From NCBI GenBank assembly GCA_019188255.1, contig JAETXT010000008.1, positions 3,472,001 through 3,536,000 of the forward strand: a stretch of DNA of 64,000 nucleotides, in the 5' to 3' direction. Within the stretch, counting starts at the first letter, position 1. The number at the start of each line of letters is the position of its first letter. Position numbers and translations under genes: made by a program. This document shows positions 13,226 through 26,803 of this stretch, piece after piece. This DNA is from Verticillium longisporum. Lineage: Eukaryota; Ascomycota; Sordariomycetes; Glomerellales; Plectosphaerellaceae. The notes beneath the pieces are model-generated. The model saw only the letters and a list, made by a program, of their open reading frames with translations. It had not been told where the DNA came from and did not search any database.

Positions 13226-14146
13226 TTAAGATATTAACTCCCTTTTATCCTTATTTAAATAAAGGAAATATTATTCTAAGTTATTTATTTTAATTAAACC
13301 CTTAATAATTAGCTTATTAATACTCTTATTATTATTATTATTATTATTTTCTTTATTATTATTAATAACCTATATAATCTTCTAAGGAATTAATTAAGTT
13401 CTCTTCATTAAATAGCTAAGGGCTAGAGCTAGAATAGAGCGCTTAGCTAACCCCTTTAGAGTAATAATAGCTTTAAAGGTAGGGGTTCGAGCTATTAATA
13501 CTTCCTTAAGAGCCTTAGAACTATTAATAATATAGTAGAGCTCCTCTTAAGCCTTATAGATATAAGCCTTAATATCGGCTACTTTCTTCTCCTTAATAGC
13601 TATAAGCTTAATAGCCTTCTCTATTTCTTTATACTCCTCTATCTCTGTCTTCTTCGTAGCCGCTATCTCCTTCTTAATAATAATATTCTCTTTCTTATTT
13701 ATAATAAAGGCTATAATAATATTAATATTCTTTAAAATATAAGAGGATAACTACTTAATAGGGGTATAGCTTAGGTAATAAGCGCTTTAAAGATATAAGC
13801 GAATAGGATTATCGCTATTAAGGGTATCTATTAATAGATCGATAAGCTTAGGATTAACGAAAAGCTTAGGGTAATTATGGACTAGCTTAATCGTATCCTC
13901 GCTATTTAAAGGGTAATTATATAAATTAACGTAAAAATAGAAAAAGGTAAGCTTAAAGGTATTAGCTTCTTAATAATAAATAATATACTTAAATTAACGA
14001 ATAATAATAGCTTCTTCGAGAGCTTTATAGCCTAAAGGCCGAACCTATTAAAGAAGACTTAACTAATAAAAGGATATAAAATAAAAGGCTAAGAAACTTA
14101 TAAATTAATGAAGCTAAAGAGATAATAATAAATATATTAAGGATAT
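13226..14146 (-). pseudogene. Antisense reading-frame relic in the 3' segment of element 1 (copy B)
   Basis: On the minus strand a single frame of 307 codons runs from 14146 to a TAA at 13226, with only TAA/TAG interruptions (no TGA seen), as expected if CAA/CAG codons were hit by RIP. Visible traits are an Ile/Leu/Tyr-rich first part, then a stretch reading NPKLIDLLIDTL, a Lys/Glu-rich coiled-coil-like part (KEIAATKKTEIEEYKEIEKA), a basic Ala/Leu part (LAKRSILALALSYL), and an Asn run. The same frame is kept in copy D on the other genomic strand. I recognise no family. It lies opposite to gag-pol, between the chromodomain and the polypurine tract. A frame extending further upstream is likely but less clear. 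Confidence 0.6.
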
Positions 14147-15070
14147 TTTAAAAAATAGATATTATATAATTAATTAAAAGGAATTTAAAAATTTAAATAT
14201 AATCTATAATATTATGGAAATAGCTATTATTAATTAAATTAATAACGATTTCCGATATTTTCTTAAAATATTTAATTATTTTAGCGAAATAGGTAAAATA
14301 ATAAATATATTATTTTAATAAATAATTATATAGGGTTATACCTTTATTAATATATATTTAATTATAGACCTCTTATTAAATAAATTAAATAACCTTATAA
14401 AAGGGCTTAGGGATCTATAATTATTAGCTAATATAATTAAAAGATTTAATAAATTTATAATAAAATAAATGCTTTTATTAAACTTATAAATAATATATTT
14501 AATATTAGGATAATTAACTATATATTTAATATTTAGCTAAGAAGCGAGTTTATTAAAATAATATTTATATAAAGGGTTCTTAGCCTTAGTATTAAGAAGC
14601 TAGCGATTAAAAGCCTAGGCTAGCTAAGGATTATATAAATATACTTTATTAAAATAAAAGGTAATATCTAATATAATAGCGATTAAATAAAGAGATTAAA
14701 ATAATTAAGGGTAAATATAGGATTAAATAGATAAAACGGGAATATAATAAATTATAGGAATATCGATTATTAAAAGAAATTAAGGATAGTAAGATCTAAG
14801 AGAATTATAAATATAATAGAGAGAACCTTATAAGATAAGTATAATAAACTATTACCTATAAATCGATAATAGGGATTATTTTATATTATTACTTACTTCT
14901 AGGCTATTATTAATATTACTATTATTATAATTTCCATAATACGTCTAACTTAACTCTATATTATAGCTACGCTAGGGAATAAGGCCTAAGAAGTAATACG
15001 TTAAAGTACTAAGATATATTAATAAAGGTATTACGAGTTCTAGGGACTAGACCTCTAGGAGGGGAGGTAA

Positions 15071-15267
15071 TATAAGGAGTTAGACGTTAAGAACCTAACC
15101 CCTATTTATATTATCGTAGATACTTTAGCAATAAACCCTAATTTAAAAGGAGAAGTCGAGGCTATACTCGATAGCCTCGATAAGTTAAAGTTAATATAAT
15201 AGCTTACCGATTATTCGCTGATCTAATTACTTTCCCTAATCCAGGCCCTTAGCCCTATACCTTTATA
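15071..15267 (+). repeat. 3' LTR of copy B (197 bp)
   Basis: It follows directly after the purine tract AGGAGGGGAGGTAA (about 15056-15070), as expected for plus-strand priming. Same length and termini as the 5' LTR; differences seen are mainly transitions. Confidence 0.88.
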
Positions 15268-15856
15268 GATAGTTATCTAGATTACGATCTAGTCGGTTAT
15301 ATTAATAGAGTCCTCGTTAGTATATCTATATTAGCTATAGAGGGCGATCGTATTAATAGATGCGAGGTTAGTGAATATCGCTCTATAATAGATATTATCG
15401 AGATTAAGGATTAAGTCCTACTATTAACTCCTCCTATAATATCTTCTAATAACTTTACTCTATTATAAATAGACTTAGCTAATATATATATATTACTTAG
15501 AGAAGTATCGTATTATATTACTTCGCTCTAGAGCTAAGATATATCTATTAATATACTATCTATATAAATTAATATCGCTATTTATATAATAATAATCTAT
15601 TATAAAAATACTATTATTATCTCTATTAATATATCTAGTATAGACTCTATATAGCCCGAGACCTAGTTATCCGCTTAATTATTATTATTATAGCTTTTTA
15701 TAAAAATAGTTACTAATTCAATAGTTTCATTAATAAATATATACTATCCCTTTAATAGATCTATTAATATATATAGAAGTTATTATTTATTAAGTATATA
15801 GAGATCGTTATCGTTATTATTATTAATATTAACAAGCTAATTCTCGCTTATCTCCT
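15268..15856 (-). mobile_element. Element 2 3' remnant, second half
   Basis: On the complement it matches the 3' internal part of element 2 around 25440-26040. Together with 6914-7697 it forms one remnant that was split by copy B. It ends at 15856 where the LTR of copy C begins. Confidence 0.7.
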
Positions 15857-16052
15857 TATAAGGAGTTAGATATTAAGAACCTAACCCCTATTTATATTAT
15901 TATAGATACTTTAGTAATAAGCCTAAGTTAAAAGGAGAAGTCGAGGCTATACTTAATAGCCTCGATAAGTTAAAGTCTATATAATAATTTACTAATTATT
16001 CGCTAATCTAATTACTTTCCTTAATCTAGGCCCTTAACTTAATACCTTTATA
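15857..16052 (+). repeat. 5' LTR of copy C
   Basis: 196 bp, starting TATAAGGAG and ending CCTTTATA. It is followed by the start of gag-leading sequence as in copy B. Confidence 0.82.
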
Positions 16053-17788
16053 TTCTTTAACTTCTATAATTTATAATTAAGTTAAGCTAAATAAGAGATT
16101 AATTAAAGTATACTAGAACTTAAAAGCGAATCGTTTATTATAATATATATTATTTTAAAGATAAATTAATAAGAATATTATTAGAATTATTAAAAGGTAA
16201 TTATAATAAGAAGATTATATTTAAATTAAGATCTTCTTTAGAAAACTATTATTAAAATATTAATAAATAAATAATTTAAGTTAAATTATAAATATAAATC
16301 CTTTAAGCCTTAATCTATAAACTCTATAAATAGAGATATAAGAATAACCTTTTAATTTAATATTTTATTAAATATACTTTTATTATAGAGAATTATAATA
16401 AACTATTTACTTATAATTATAAAATACTTAAAAAGGATATTATTATTATTTAAATTAATAATTAATTTATTATAATTAAGGCTAGAAACGCTTTTTAATT
16501 TAATATAAATATAGCCTAAATTATAGAATAATTAATAAAAAAAATTATTTATATTTTATAAATAATATAGCGAAATTAGATTTAGAACCTTAATACGATT
16601 TATAGAGAAGACCTTAATAAAGACGATATAAATATCTATTAAGAAGATTTCTAAAGCTTTATAAAATAAGAATATCTATTAAAGGATTTATAAAACTTAG
16701 CTTATTAAGAGTAATTATATTTATTCTATTTTTAAGGAAATAAGGATATCTCTTTTTTTATCTTCTTTAATTATTAAGAGAATATCTATTAATTATTTAG
16801 CGAAAGTATAGATTATAGTAAAGAATATACTTTTAAGTATTTCTAACCATTCCTTTACTTTATAAAGGATAAGCTAATAGAATACTATATTCCTATTAAG
16901 GATATTAAAGTAATTATATATAAGGACTAATAGGTATAAGATATTAATAAATTATAGAATAAATAATAGGAAAATAAGAAATAAACTTATTCTTAATTAG
17001 CTTAAAGCGAACTTTATAATATTACCCTTAATTATAAAGCTTTAAAGAGAAAAGCTCTATAGGATTAATCGCTAATAAAGCGAGGTCGTTCCTCTTATTA
17101 TAATAGAAATACTATATTAAAGTAAGCGAGAAACCTAAACCCTTACCCTATAAGAAGATTATCGGGTAATCGAAATATTACCTTTATAATACTATCTAAT
17201 ATATATTTCTATTATAATAAGCTAAGGTATTAAATATAGAATTATACTTAGCTTAAGCTATAAAGGCTAAGGGCTATAATTATTAATATCTAATTATTTA
17301 AGTTTAAGGGTATCTAGATAATAGAATTCTTAGAAAACGATTTAATATAAATTTTAATTTAAAGAGTATTATACTAAAAATAAATATTAAGAAAACTATA
17401 AAAGTATTAATAATTATTATCTAATAAAGTAAGGAAATTAAATTCTCTATTAACTTAGATATTAATATTATTATAGATATTATTAATCTTACCCTTATTT
17501 AGCTATTGAAGCTATAAGAAATAGAAAGTATAAAAGCTCTTAAATTATAATATTTAATAAATAGGTAATAAATAATTATAGATTATTCGCTTTCTTATTC
17601 TATTTACTAAATATATAAAATCGACTTTAATTATTATATTAGCTATTTATATATATAGAATAACTTAAAGGGTTAGGGTATATCCTTCTATCTAATAATA
17701 ATATAAATAAAGAAAGTATCCAAGTAGATATTATTACTTAATCCTTTACTTAAGGCTATATATCTAATATAGACTTTAAGGAATTTAT

Positions 17789-17971
17789 TATTAGAGGCAC
17801 TAGGTGCCTCTAGTAGAAGGTGCTCTAGCCTAGGGCTCCTAGCGGATTTAGACTCCGCTAGAGTCCTAGGCCGGAGCACTCTACTAGTTTATAAGGGCAA
17901 TGGCCTAACTAGCTTTAGGAACTTAACTCTTTTACGATACTCGAATATGCCCCTAACGTAAAGTCCTAATA
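17789..17971 (+). repeat. 5' LTR of element 2 (183 bp)
   Basis: It begins TATTAGAGG (from TGTTA) and ends CCTAATA (from TAACA). A small hairpin lies at 17794-17810 (GAGGCAC/GTGCCTC) and a long imperfect hairpin at 17820-17879. The bases after it (from 17972, AATAGCAATTAGATT) are a possible primer-binding site. Confidence 0.85.
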
Positions 17972-20900
17972 ATAATAGCAATTAGATTACGTTCGCTCTA
18001 TTATATAATCCTAAATTTCTATTAAAGATAATAGATTATTATTAATAGATATCTATCTACTATTAGATTAATAAAGAGATAGGAGTCTAAAGATACTAAC
18101 TATAAAACTAACGACCCCTCCTAGCCTACTATTATTAAATTCCTATTAAGTCTATTAAGTTTTATCCCGCTTATATTATTAAATTTAAGTTCTCCTTAAT
18201 CCGCCTATATCGGATACAACGATAATTAAAGCATACTAGCTAAAGACTAGTAAGGCTAAGCTATTAAAGTACCTCTAGTAGACTTATCTATAGTCTTAGC
18301 GTTCGGAAAGCTCTCCCCTATCCCTTAAGAATAGCAGTTTATACCTATAAGCTAGAGAGCTATATTAGCTTCGATATCGTTATTATAAAGCATATACCGA
18401 TATCCGCTAGAGTAGGTTATAGATTATTACTAAGTTAAGATAGCTTTCTCGTAGATAATAAGGATACTATAAATATAATATATTAAACTAATTAATTAAT
18501 AGAAGAATCTAAATAATAATAAGACTATACTCTAGGAAATAGACGCTAAAGACTAATACTAAATAGTAATCTTTAAGTAAGCTAAGGAAATCGAGGATAG
18601 GGTTATTACTAGGAAATATTCTATAAAGATAAACCCTATTCCTATAATAGAGGATATTATAATATTATAATCGCTATCCCTATTAATCGGATAGGAGTTA
18701 CCTAGATAAGAATTATTATCTCTATTAATCGGATAATTAGCTATAGTAGAATAGAATTAGATAGGCTCTACGCTTATAACTACCTAGTAATAACTAGCCG
18801 CTATAATAGAGATCCTATAAATATAAATCCAGGTTAATAATATAAACTAGGGACTAAGTTCTAATAATTAGAAGGTATTAATATATAGGTATTTCTACCT
18901 AGACTATAAACTAGACTCTAGTAGAAACGAGAACTCTTTAGTCTATACTATTAGCTAAGATATATACTAGATAGACGTAAATATATTTCTAGACTCTATA
19001 AACGACTAAGCCGATACGCTTAAGAGATAGGCTATAATAGTATATAGTCTATTATAATTATTATTAAGCTTAGCTAAGGTATAATATATTATATTAATAG
19101 AAGACGAAAAATAAAGACTTCGTACTAGACTTAACGTATAGAAGTAACTCCTTAGATGCTAGTTCGCCCTAGACTCTATAAAGGCTATTAAACTATTAAA
19201 TACTTATTAATATACTAGATAAGATATCTATATAAATAGGGATTTATAGAAGTTTATATTAAATATAATCTAATTATATAATACTATAGGAATAAATAAT
19301 CTACTAATATAGCTAGATTAAGCCTACTTTAAGATTAATAATAATCTAATAATATACCTATTTAAGCTAAATTTAAATACTATTATTAATTTATTCATTA
19401 GAGATGCTTAGGATAAGGCTAAACTACTCTAGAGAGACTTAGCTCTATTAAATACTAGATAGCTAGTAATAATATATATTATTAAAGAAGACTTTAATAA
19501 GGATAATAATCCTAATAATAGTCCGGATAGAGTTACCTTCCTAATATATAACTCCTATTACCTAGACTAGTAGAGATATAATAGTAACCGCTACGATATT
19601 AATAACTACTACGATATTAATAACCGCTATAAGGCTAACTCTTACTAAGGATATAATTAGAATAGACGTAGATACGAGACCTAGTCTAATAATAGAAATA
19701 ACTCCTATTATAGGAATAAGTATAATAGCTGGAATTACTAGAATAAATACGATAATACTAGAGATAATCTCCCTCGAGGAGGTAGTATTATAGAGGTTTA
19801 TTCTAGGGAGAAATTATATTTATATATAGAAGCTATACCTTTAGTAGATAATAAGTGGAGATATATAGACTATATTAAAGATAGATTAGATATAATAATA
19901 ATTAAGCGAATTATATATATATCTATTTAACCGATTAAGACTCCTAAGAGAATAAATAGGACTTATAATAGGATAGTTACGAGATAGCTAAAGAGGTTTT
20001 CTTAATATAGGAGGATAAATAGGGAATACTAGATTATATTAACTATAATTCTATTACTTCTTTTTATTATTCTACGCTAATTAATAAACCTCTACGATAA
20101 TAGTATACTCTATAATATTATTATAAATATAAAAGGAACTTTATATCGAGAAGATTACTTATAAATTATATCTTCGCTAATAACTATATTTAACTAAAAC
20201 CTAAGGGCTAGGGCTTATAAGTAAAAAAGCAAGATATTACAAAGAGATAGATCGCGAAAGTAGAATAGAGCGCTATTAACGAGCAAGCTATAGGAGAGAA
20301 ATCTATAGAGACTATATTCCTAGCATTTAATAAAGATAATATTATCGAAGCCTAGAGCCTAATATAACTTAAGGATAGCTAATATATTAAAAGAAAATCG
20401 GGATATAGATATTACTCCTTTCTAATATTATTTAAACTGAGAAGTAAATAGTATTATATTATAATAGATTCTATATATTCTAGAGTAATTATAGACTAAG
20501 ACTAGCTTACGGAATTTAATAAGAATATAATAATCGATATATTAGAGAAGAAAACCGTCTAAGGTATTAATAGTATATAAATCGAACTAGACTATAAAGC
20601 GACCTTCGATTTATATATTCCTAGCCTAGTAAGTAGATAGGATATAAAGGTATTTAGATATATAACTATTATAATATAATATATATAGAATCTAATACTA
20701 AAGCTACTATTAAGATATAAATTCCTCGACTAGTATAGAGTAGATATACTCTTTAGCTTTAACGATCTAATCTTTAATTATTATTACGGGATATAGATAT
20801 TATTCTTATATAAATCTAAATCTAATCCGGTTAGGAGAAGAATAATAGCAATATCTTAAGCTACTCTATTACTAAGGTCGGTTATTAGAGTATTAATAAG

Positions 20901-23900
20901 ATATACTAGCCTCCCGAAATATAATAAATATAGAATTAAATAGGAATATACTTTTATAATCGATAACCCTTTAATATAATTATATTAGATATCTTATTCT
21001 AGATTATATTTTATATTTATAATTAATAACTCTAAAGATATAATAAAGGTCGACTAGAATACTCGATTAGGATATATTAAAGATATAAACCTAGAAGGAA
21101 GCTTCTTAGTAGATTAGTATATAGCTAAAATAGTATATAGCTATTAAGAGTTCGATCTAGATAACGATATAGTATTAGCTTTCTTTATAGAAAAAACGAT
21201 TAATATTATAAAGGAGACTATAATAGGTAGGGAATTTAAGGAATTATATAAATTTAAGCTATCCTTAGGAGCCGAATACCTTAAAGATATTAAGGAGATA
21301 CGTATACGAGAGGGAGTTAATATTTATATAGAGAACCTATTATAAGCGGATTAAGTTAAATAGCTCTTAGAATCCTTTAATTACTAGAGAGACTATAGAG
21401 TTATTCCTATATTAGACGAGGACTATATAAGAATAGACCTAGTAGATAGATAATAGTCTAAGAAATTAAGCTCTAGGGTATACCCTTTAGGGGTCGAGGA
21501 TTAATAGCTCTTTAATAAGAAATTCAATAAGATATATAAACTAGGAAGACTAGAATAGATAAAATAGCGAATTCTATTTAGCTATCTAGTCTTCGTAATA
21601 TAATAAATAATTAATAGTATTCGTAAAAGTAGAGTTATAATAGATCTTAGATAATTAAACGAAATATTAATTTTAGATAATTATCTAATACTATTATAAG
21701 AGGAAATTATTAATAGCTTATATAAGAAGACCTTCCTATTAATATTTAATATATCCGCTTTCTTCTATTAATTATTAATCTATAGCGCTTATAAGGATTA
21801 GATAGTAATTACTAGTCCCTATAAATTAGAGAAGTCCTATATAATATTAATAGGATATAGGAATTCGCTAATATATATATAACGCTTTATAGACTAGAAG
21901 CTATACTTATATAGATAATTCGTATAAATATATATTAACGATATAATAATCTTTAGTAATTCCTTCGAGGAATATATAGAATATTTATAGATTATCCTTA
22001 ATCTTTTCGAAGAATCTAGATTTATTTTAAGCCCTTTAAAGTTATTCTATATATACCCCTCTATAATATTATTAGAATTCCGAGTTAATATATTGAGATT
22101 ATTAATTATAGCGGAGAAGTTAATAGCTATTATTAAATTAAAATACCTAATATTATTATTAGACTTAGAGATATATCTAGGAATAATAGGATAATTATAT
22201 TAATTTATATTATATTACTAGCTAAGAGTAAAACCGCTAGAAGATAGGAAAATAGTATTACTTAAATAACTCTATAAAGAGGGTAAAGTCGACCTTTAGA
22301 AGAAGATAAATAAATATACCTAAATAATATATACCTTAAAGCGGACCTTTATCCTAATAGAGGAAGAAAAGAAAGTATTCTATATATTATAGGAATTACT
22401 AATATAACCGACTCTATTATACTATTACGACCTTAATAAGATTATATTCTTTAAGATAGATATTAATAATAAAGGCTTTAGACTCTTTATCTTCTATATA
22501 GATATTTATTAGGATAGTAAATATATCTCCGATAAAGCTATATAGCTAATTATATTTCTTAATAGATTAACTATAAAGTTTAAAGCCCTAGTTAAGGCTA
22601 TAGAGCTAGAGATAGCCTATCTAATATAAATAATAAGAAAGCTATAAATATTAATCTAATTATATTAATACTTAATAATTATATTAATAGACTATTAAGC
22701 GCTAAGAGGAATTATTAATTATATTAGCCTTACTATAATAGATATTAATAAAGCTAACCTAAAGCTTATATTAATAGCGACCTACCTAAGTTAATTCCGC
22801 CTTAATATAGTATATATATTAAATAAGATAAACTTAATTCTAGATACTCTCTTAAGGCTATTTATTATAAAGGATAAATCGTATCTACGGGAATAAGAGA
22901 CCGAACTATAAATAAGAGTTAGATATAAGTTAGATAATATATAGGACGATATAGTATATCTATTAAGCTTATATATAGAGATATCTATAATACTCTAATA
23001 GAAAATTAAAAATAGATACTAAATAGATATTTATTATAAGAACCTATTATAATAGATTCAGGAATTAAGGAATTATAGATATAGGCTAAAGATTAATTTA
23101 TTAATATTTAAAGAAAAAGATAGCCTACTTTATAATATCGAACTTAAGACTAGTAAGCGATAATTATATATATTAAAAGTAATTATCCTAGAATTATTAT
23201 AGATAATATATAATTAAAGATACTATTTTAATCTTAATAAGATATTCTATAAGCTCGATAAAGTATAATTTAAAAGTAAATAATAAATAATTAAGAAATA
23301 ATAGAGATATTATCTAGAATACCTTATATTTACTATATATAGAGATAAGCCTCTAAGAGAACTATAACCTATATAAACTCTAATAAAGCTATTCTATATA
23401 ATTATAATTAATTTTATAATCGGATTATTTAAGGTATTAATATAGTTCTCCTTTTAGAGGTTATTAGAGTCTAAAATATAATTCTTAGATTTAATAATAA
23501 TTATAATAAATATATACTCGAAAAAGATATTATTTATCCTAGGTAATACTAAATATAATATTAGAAATTAAGTAATACTATTTATAAGAGCCCTCTTAAT
23601 AATAGATTAAGGTCTTTTATTAATAATTATTTTAAATAAAGACTTAAAGTTTATAGGATTATTCTAGAGGAATATATTTAAAGTATTCGAAATAGACCTA
23701 CTATTTTCGATAATATAATATCTATAGATTAACGGCTTATTTAAGTAGAAGAATTAGATAATAGAGATTATACTAAGATATTATATATTATCCTCTAATA
23801 TACTTTAATCGGATATCTTAATTCTATTCTAGTTTACTCTTAATAATACTAAATAGTATATTATTAATTATACCCTAAATAAGCTATTCTTAGGATTTAA

Positions 23901-26620
23901 ACCTATAATAGTTATAGACTAGCTATTAGCGGGGACCTAGGATAGGGAAGTAATCGATACTATAAGAAAACTATACTAGTAAGAGGTATAGGCCTTTATA
24001 GCTTATACCTAAGTAGAGGTAAAAAAGACCTATAATAGGAGATATTATCTAATATACTTTAAGGTTAGTAATAAGGTATTCCTTAGATTAAATAAGGGAT
24101 ATAAGCTTCTAAGTAGACCCCCGAGGAAATAGAGTTAATAATAAGTTAGACCCTTTAAGATCCTAGAAAAGAAGGGTTCCTTAATATATAAATTAAAGTT
24201 CCTAGCTAAATAGAGAGTATACGATATAATATCTATTAAATAGCTAATCCCCTATCCCCTTAACGATAATCCCTAAGTACGATAATCGTCTACTATTAAA
24301 CCTATTATATTAGAAGAGGACGGAGAATAATATAAAGTTAATAGATTATTAGATAAATATATAAGATAACTATTAAGGCGATTATATCTATAATATCTAG
24401 TTAAATAGAAAGGCTAGGGGAATAAATTTAATAAATAAGTATATTATATAGATATATTATATATAGCGAACGACCTATTATATAAATACGAGATAAGATA
24501 TCTAATAAAGGACTTAGAGATATAGCGAGATAATTACTAAGAACTAGAGACGATTATTATTAACTAGATTCTATTAACTAATATCGAAATAAGGATCTAA
24601 TTATTAAGATTAAGTAATAGTTTTAGTAGGATAGGTAAATAGAAAATACTTAAATAAATAAGATTAATATATAAGATTATAGGGAAGAATAAAAGAAGGA
24701 ACGGTTATAAAATATCTACCTTAATTCTTAGACCTATTAACTCTCCTATACTTATCCTATTCTAATATTAACCTTATTATACTACCCGATTACTAACCCT
24801 CCTATATTACTATTATAATTATAATTAAAATACCTTTATAATATCTTCTAAACGAAGACTAAAGGATATAAACGTAATATCTAGCTACGCTTCTAGTAGA
24901 CCTTAGTCTTAGAGGATTAATATAAAAGCGAGAAATATATCCTCTACTTTATTAAATATATATACTTATACCTAAACTATAGAATTACGTTCTAAGTAAG
25001 AGTAATTAGATAAATACTTTTATATTTAATAACTAGATACCCGCTCTTATATAGGGTAATTAGGAGTATTATATATAATCTATATTACTAAGCTAATATA
25101 AGAGAGACGCTTTTCTTTAATAAATAGCTAGGAGAAGAATAACTTACTTAATTATAGGCTATATATTAACTTATTATTAAAGTAAATATATCTATATAGA
25201 ACTTACTAGAACCTAGCGAGCTACTATAAATCTATTAAGAATAGCTCTTCTTCCTAAACGATATCTAGAAGGATAGTAATAACTACCTAAGTTAATTATT
25301 TATAATAATAGATATAATAAAAAAGGGCAAATTTACGCTAAAGATCCGCTAATAGAGATATAGTAGAGCCTATTACTAATTCGAATAGAACGATATCTCT
25401 CTACCTTTCCCTATAATAACCTTATTAGACGTCTTAATCTTAGTATTCGACGAGATAGGTAAGAATTAGTTATTCCTATATAATAACGAGGAAGACCTCT
25501 ATATACTAGATAGATAATAGTTCCTATATATCTAGATAGACCTATTAAAGGGATAATATATAATCATTAATAGGATTATTAAATTAATTCTTACTTTTAT
25601 AGATAATCGTAATAATAATAGTTAAAGGGACGATAAGATATTAAGTTATATAGAGTCTATACTCGATATAAGGAATAGATCGATAATAGCTCTATTATAA
25701 TAGATTATAGATAGGTAAAAGGATATTATTATTATATAGACTATAATCCTAAATTATATAGATAGCTTAATAGTAGATATCTTATAACTCTATACTAAAT
25801 TAGTATAATACGATACCTCCTTAATTAATATATATATCTTAATAAAGTTAATTTATAATAGAATAAAGACCCTAGAGGATATTATAGGAGGAGTAAATAA
25901 TAGGACCTAGTCCCTAATCTCTCTAATATCTATTATAGAACGACGATTACTAATATTATTACTACTAATATAATCGTCGTCTATAGCGGACTTAGATATA
26001 TTAATAAAGGTCCTATTAATATAACTAACTAGACTATACTCTAGACGATTATTATTAACTAGAGTAGTACGAGCCCTATTCTAATAGAAGGTATCGTTAT
26101 TAATATAAAGTTTATCTCTATAACCTATACTAGCTAAAACGTCTATTACTATACTACTATCTACGCCGCCCGCTATTATAGAATCGTCGTCTATTATAGC
26201 TAAGCTATCGGCTATAGCTAGGAGTAAGAATAGGACTAGAGTAACTATTCCGCTAACGGAATTAGATACTCTAAATAATAATAATAAACTAATATAGCTT
26301 AATAGTAAGAAATGCGCTAGAATAGATACGAATCCGCTAGCTAAGAAGCGCTATTATAATAGACTTTAACTACTTTAACGATTTATATTAATAAACTCCG
26401 GGTATATTGACGGATAGTATATATACTCCGGTACGCTAGATCGGGAATAAAGTAGGAAACTTAATTATATAAATAAGATCTAGTAATAGATACTATAGAA
26501 TATAAGTTAATTATATAAATAAGATATAGTAGTAAATGCTAAGGGATACGAGTTTAATTAATTACTTTATAGGAATAAGATTAGATACTATAGGGATATA
26601 GTATTATGAGGAGGCGGTAG

Positions 26621-26803
26621 TATTAGAGGTACTAGGTGCCTCTAGTAGAAGGTGCTCTAGCCTAGGGCTCCTAGCGGATTTAGACTCCGCCAGAGTCCTA
26701 GGCCGGAGTACTCTACTAGTTTATAAGGGCAATGGCCTAACTAGCTTTAGGAACTTAACTCTTTCACGATACTCGAATGTGCCCCTAATATGAGGTCCTA
26801 ACA
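26621..26803 (+). repeat. 3' LTR of element 2 (183 bp)
   Basis: Same length as the 5' LTR; about ten differences, all transitions. A purine-rich tract GAGGAGGCGGTAG lies just before it. It ends TAACA, and the element's TGTTA...TAACA ends are visible here without RIP at the right edge. Confidence 0.85.

Larger units (their letters stand above)
7698..15267 (+). mobile_element. Ty3/gypsy chromovirus element 1, copy B, complete but RIP-dead (reference copy)
   Basis: This is the best full-length copy (7570 bp) with 197-bp LTRs at both ends. In order: gag (about 7950-8990) with a zinc-knuckle-like region near 8930; protease near 9290-9340 (a LDxxxDINxI-like stretch); reverse transcriptase about 9880-10500, whose YLDD box now reads YLNN near 10325 after G-to-A changes; RNase H about 10700-11100; integrase about 11800-12450 with SDRDKLF-like (about 12210) and QTDGQTER-like (about 12301) motifs; a chromodomain at 12904-13020 (FYLVKW-type core, Trp codons now TAG). 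A 3' segment with an antisense frame follows, then a polypurine tract and the 3' LTR. It is inserted in the element 2 remnant. No matching 5-bp target duplication was recognised (TATAA left, GATAG right). Confidence 0.9.
17789..26803 (+). mobile_element. Ty3/gypsy chromodomain element 2, complete, RIP-degraded
   Basis: A 9015-bp element with 183-bp LTRs, flanked by a perfect 5-bp target duplication TTTAT (17784-17788 and 26804-26808). It is inserted in copy C. A gag-like region (about 18200-20250) has a basic Asn/Tyr/Arg-rich tract near 19560-19790. Reverse transcriptase lies at about 21580-22200, with RVVIDLRQLNE-like and GYRNS-like stretches and a YIND box near 21931. RNase H follows (about 22430-22680), then integrase (about 23170-24230) and a chromodomain (about 24330-24480, core YLVK-stop-KG). 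Its RT is clearly different from that of element 1. About 2 kb between chromodomain and 3' LTR (24600-26605) has no recognised content. Stops throughout make it inactive. Confidence 0.85.

Noticed and set aside
17688..17879. A 63-codon minus-strand open frame
   Set aside because: It spans the junction of copy C and the element 2 LTR, so it is an accidental frame created by the insertion.
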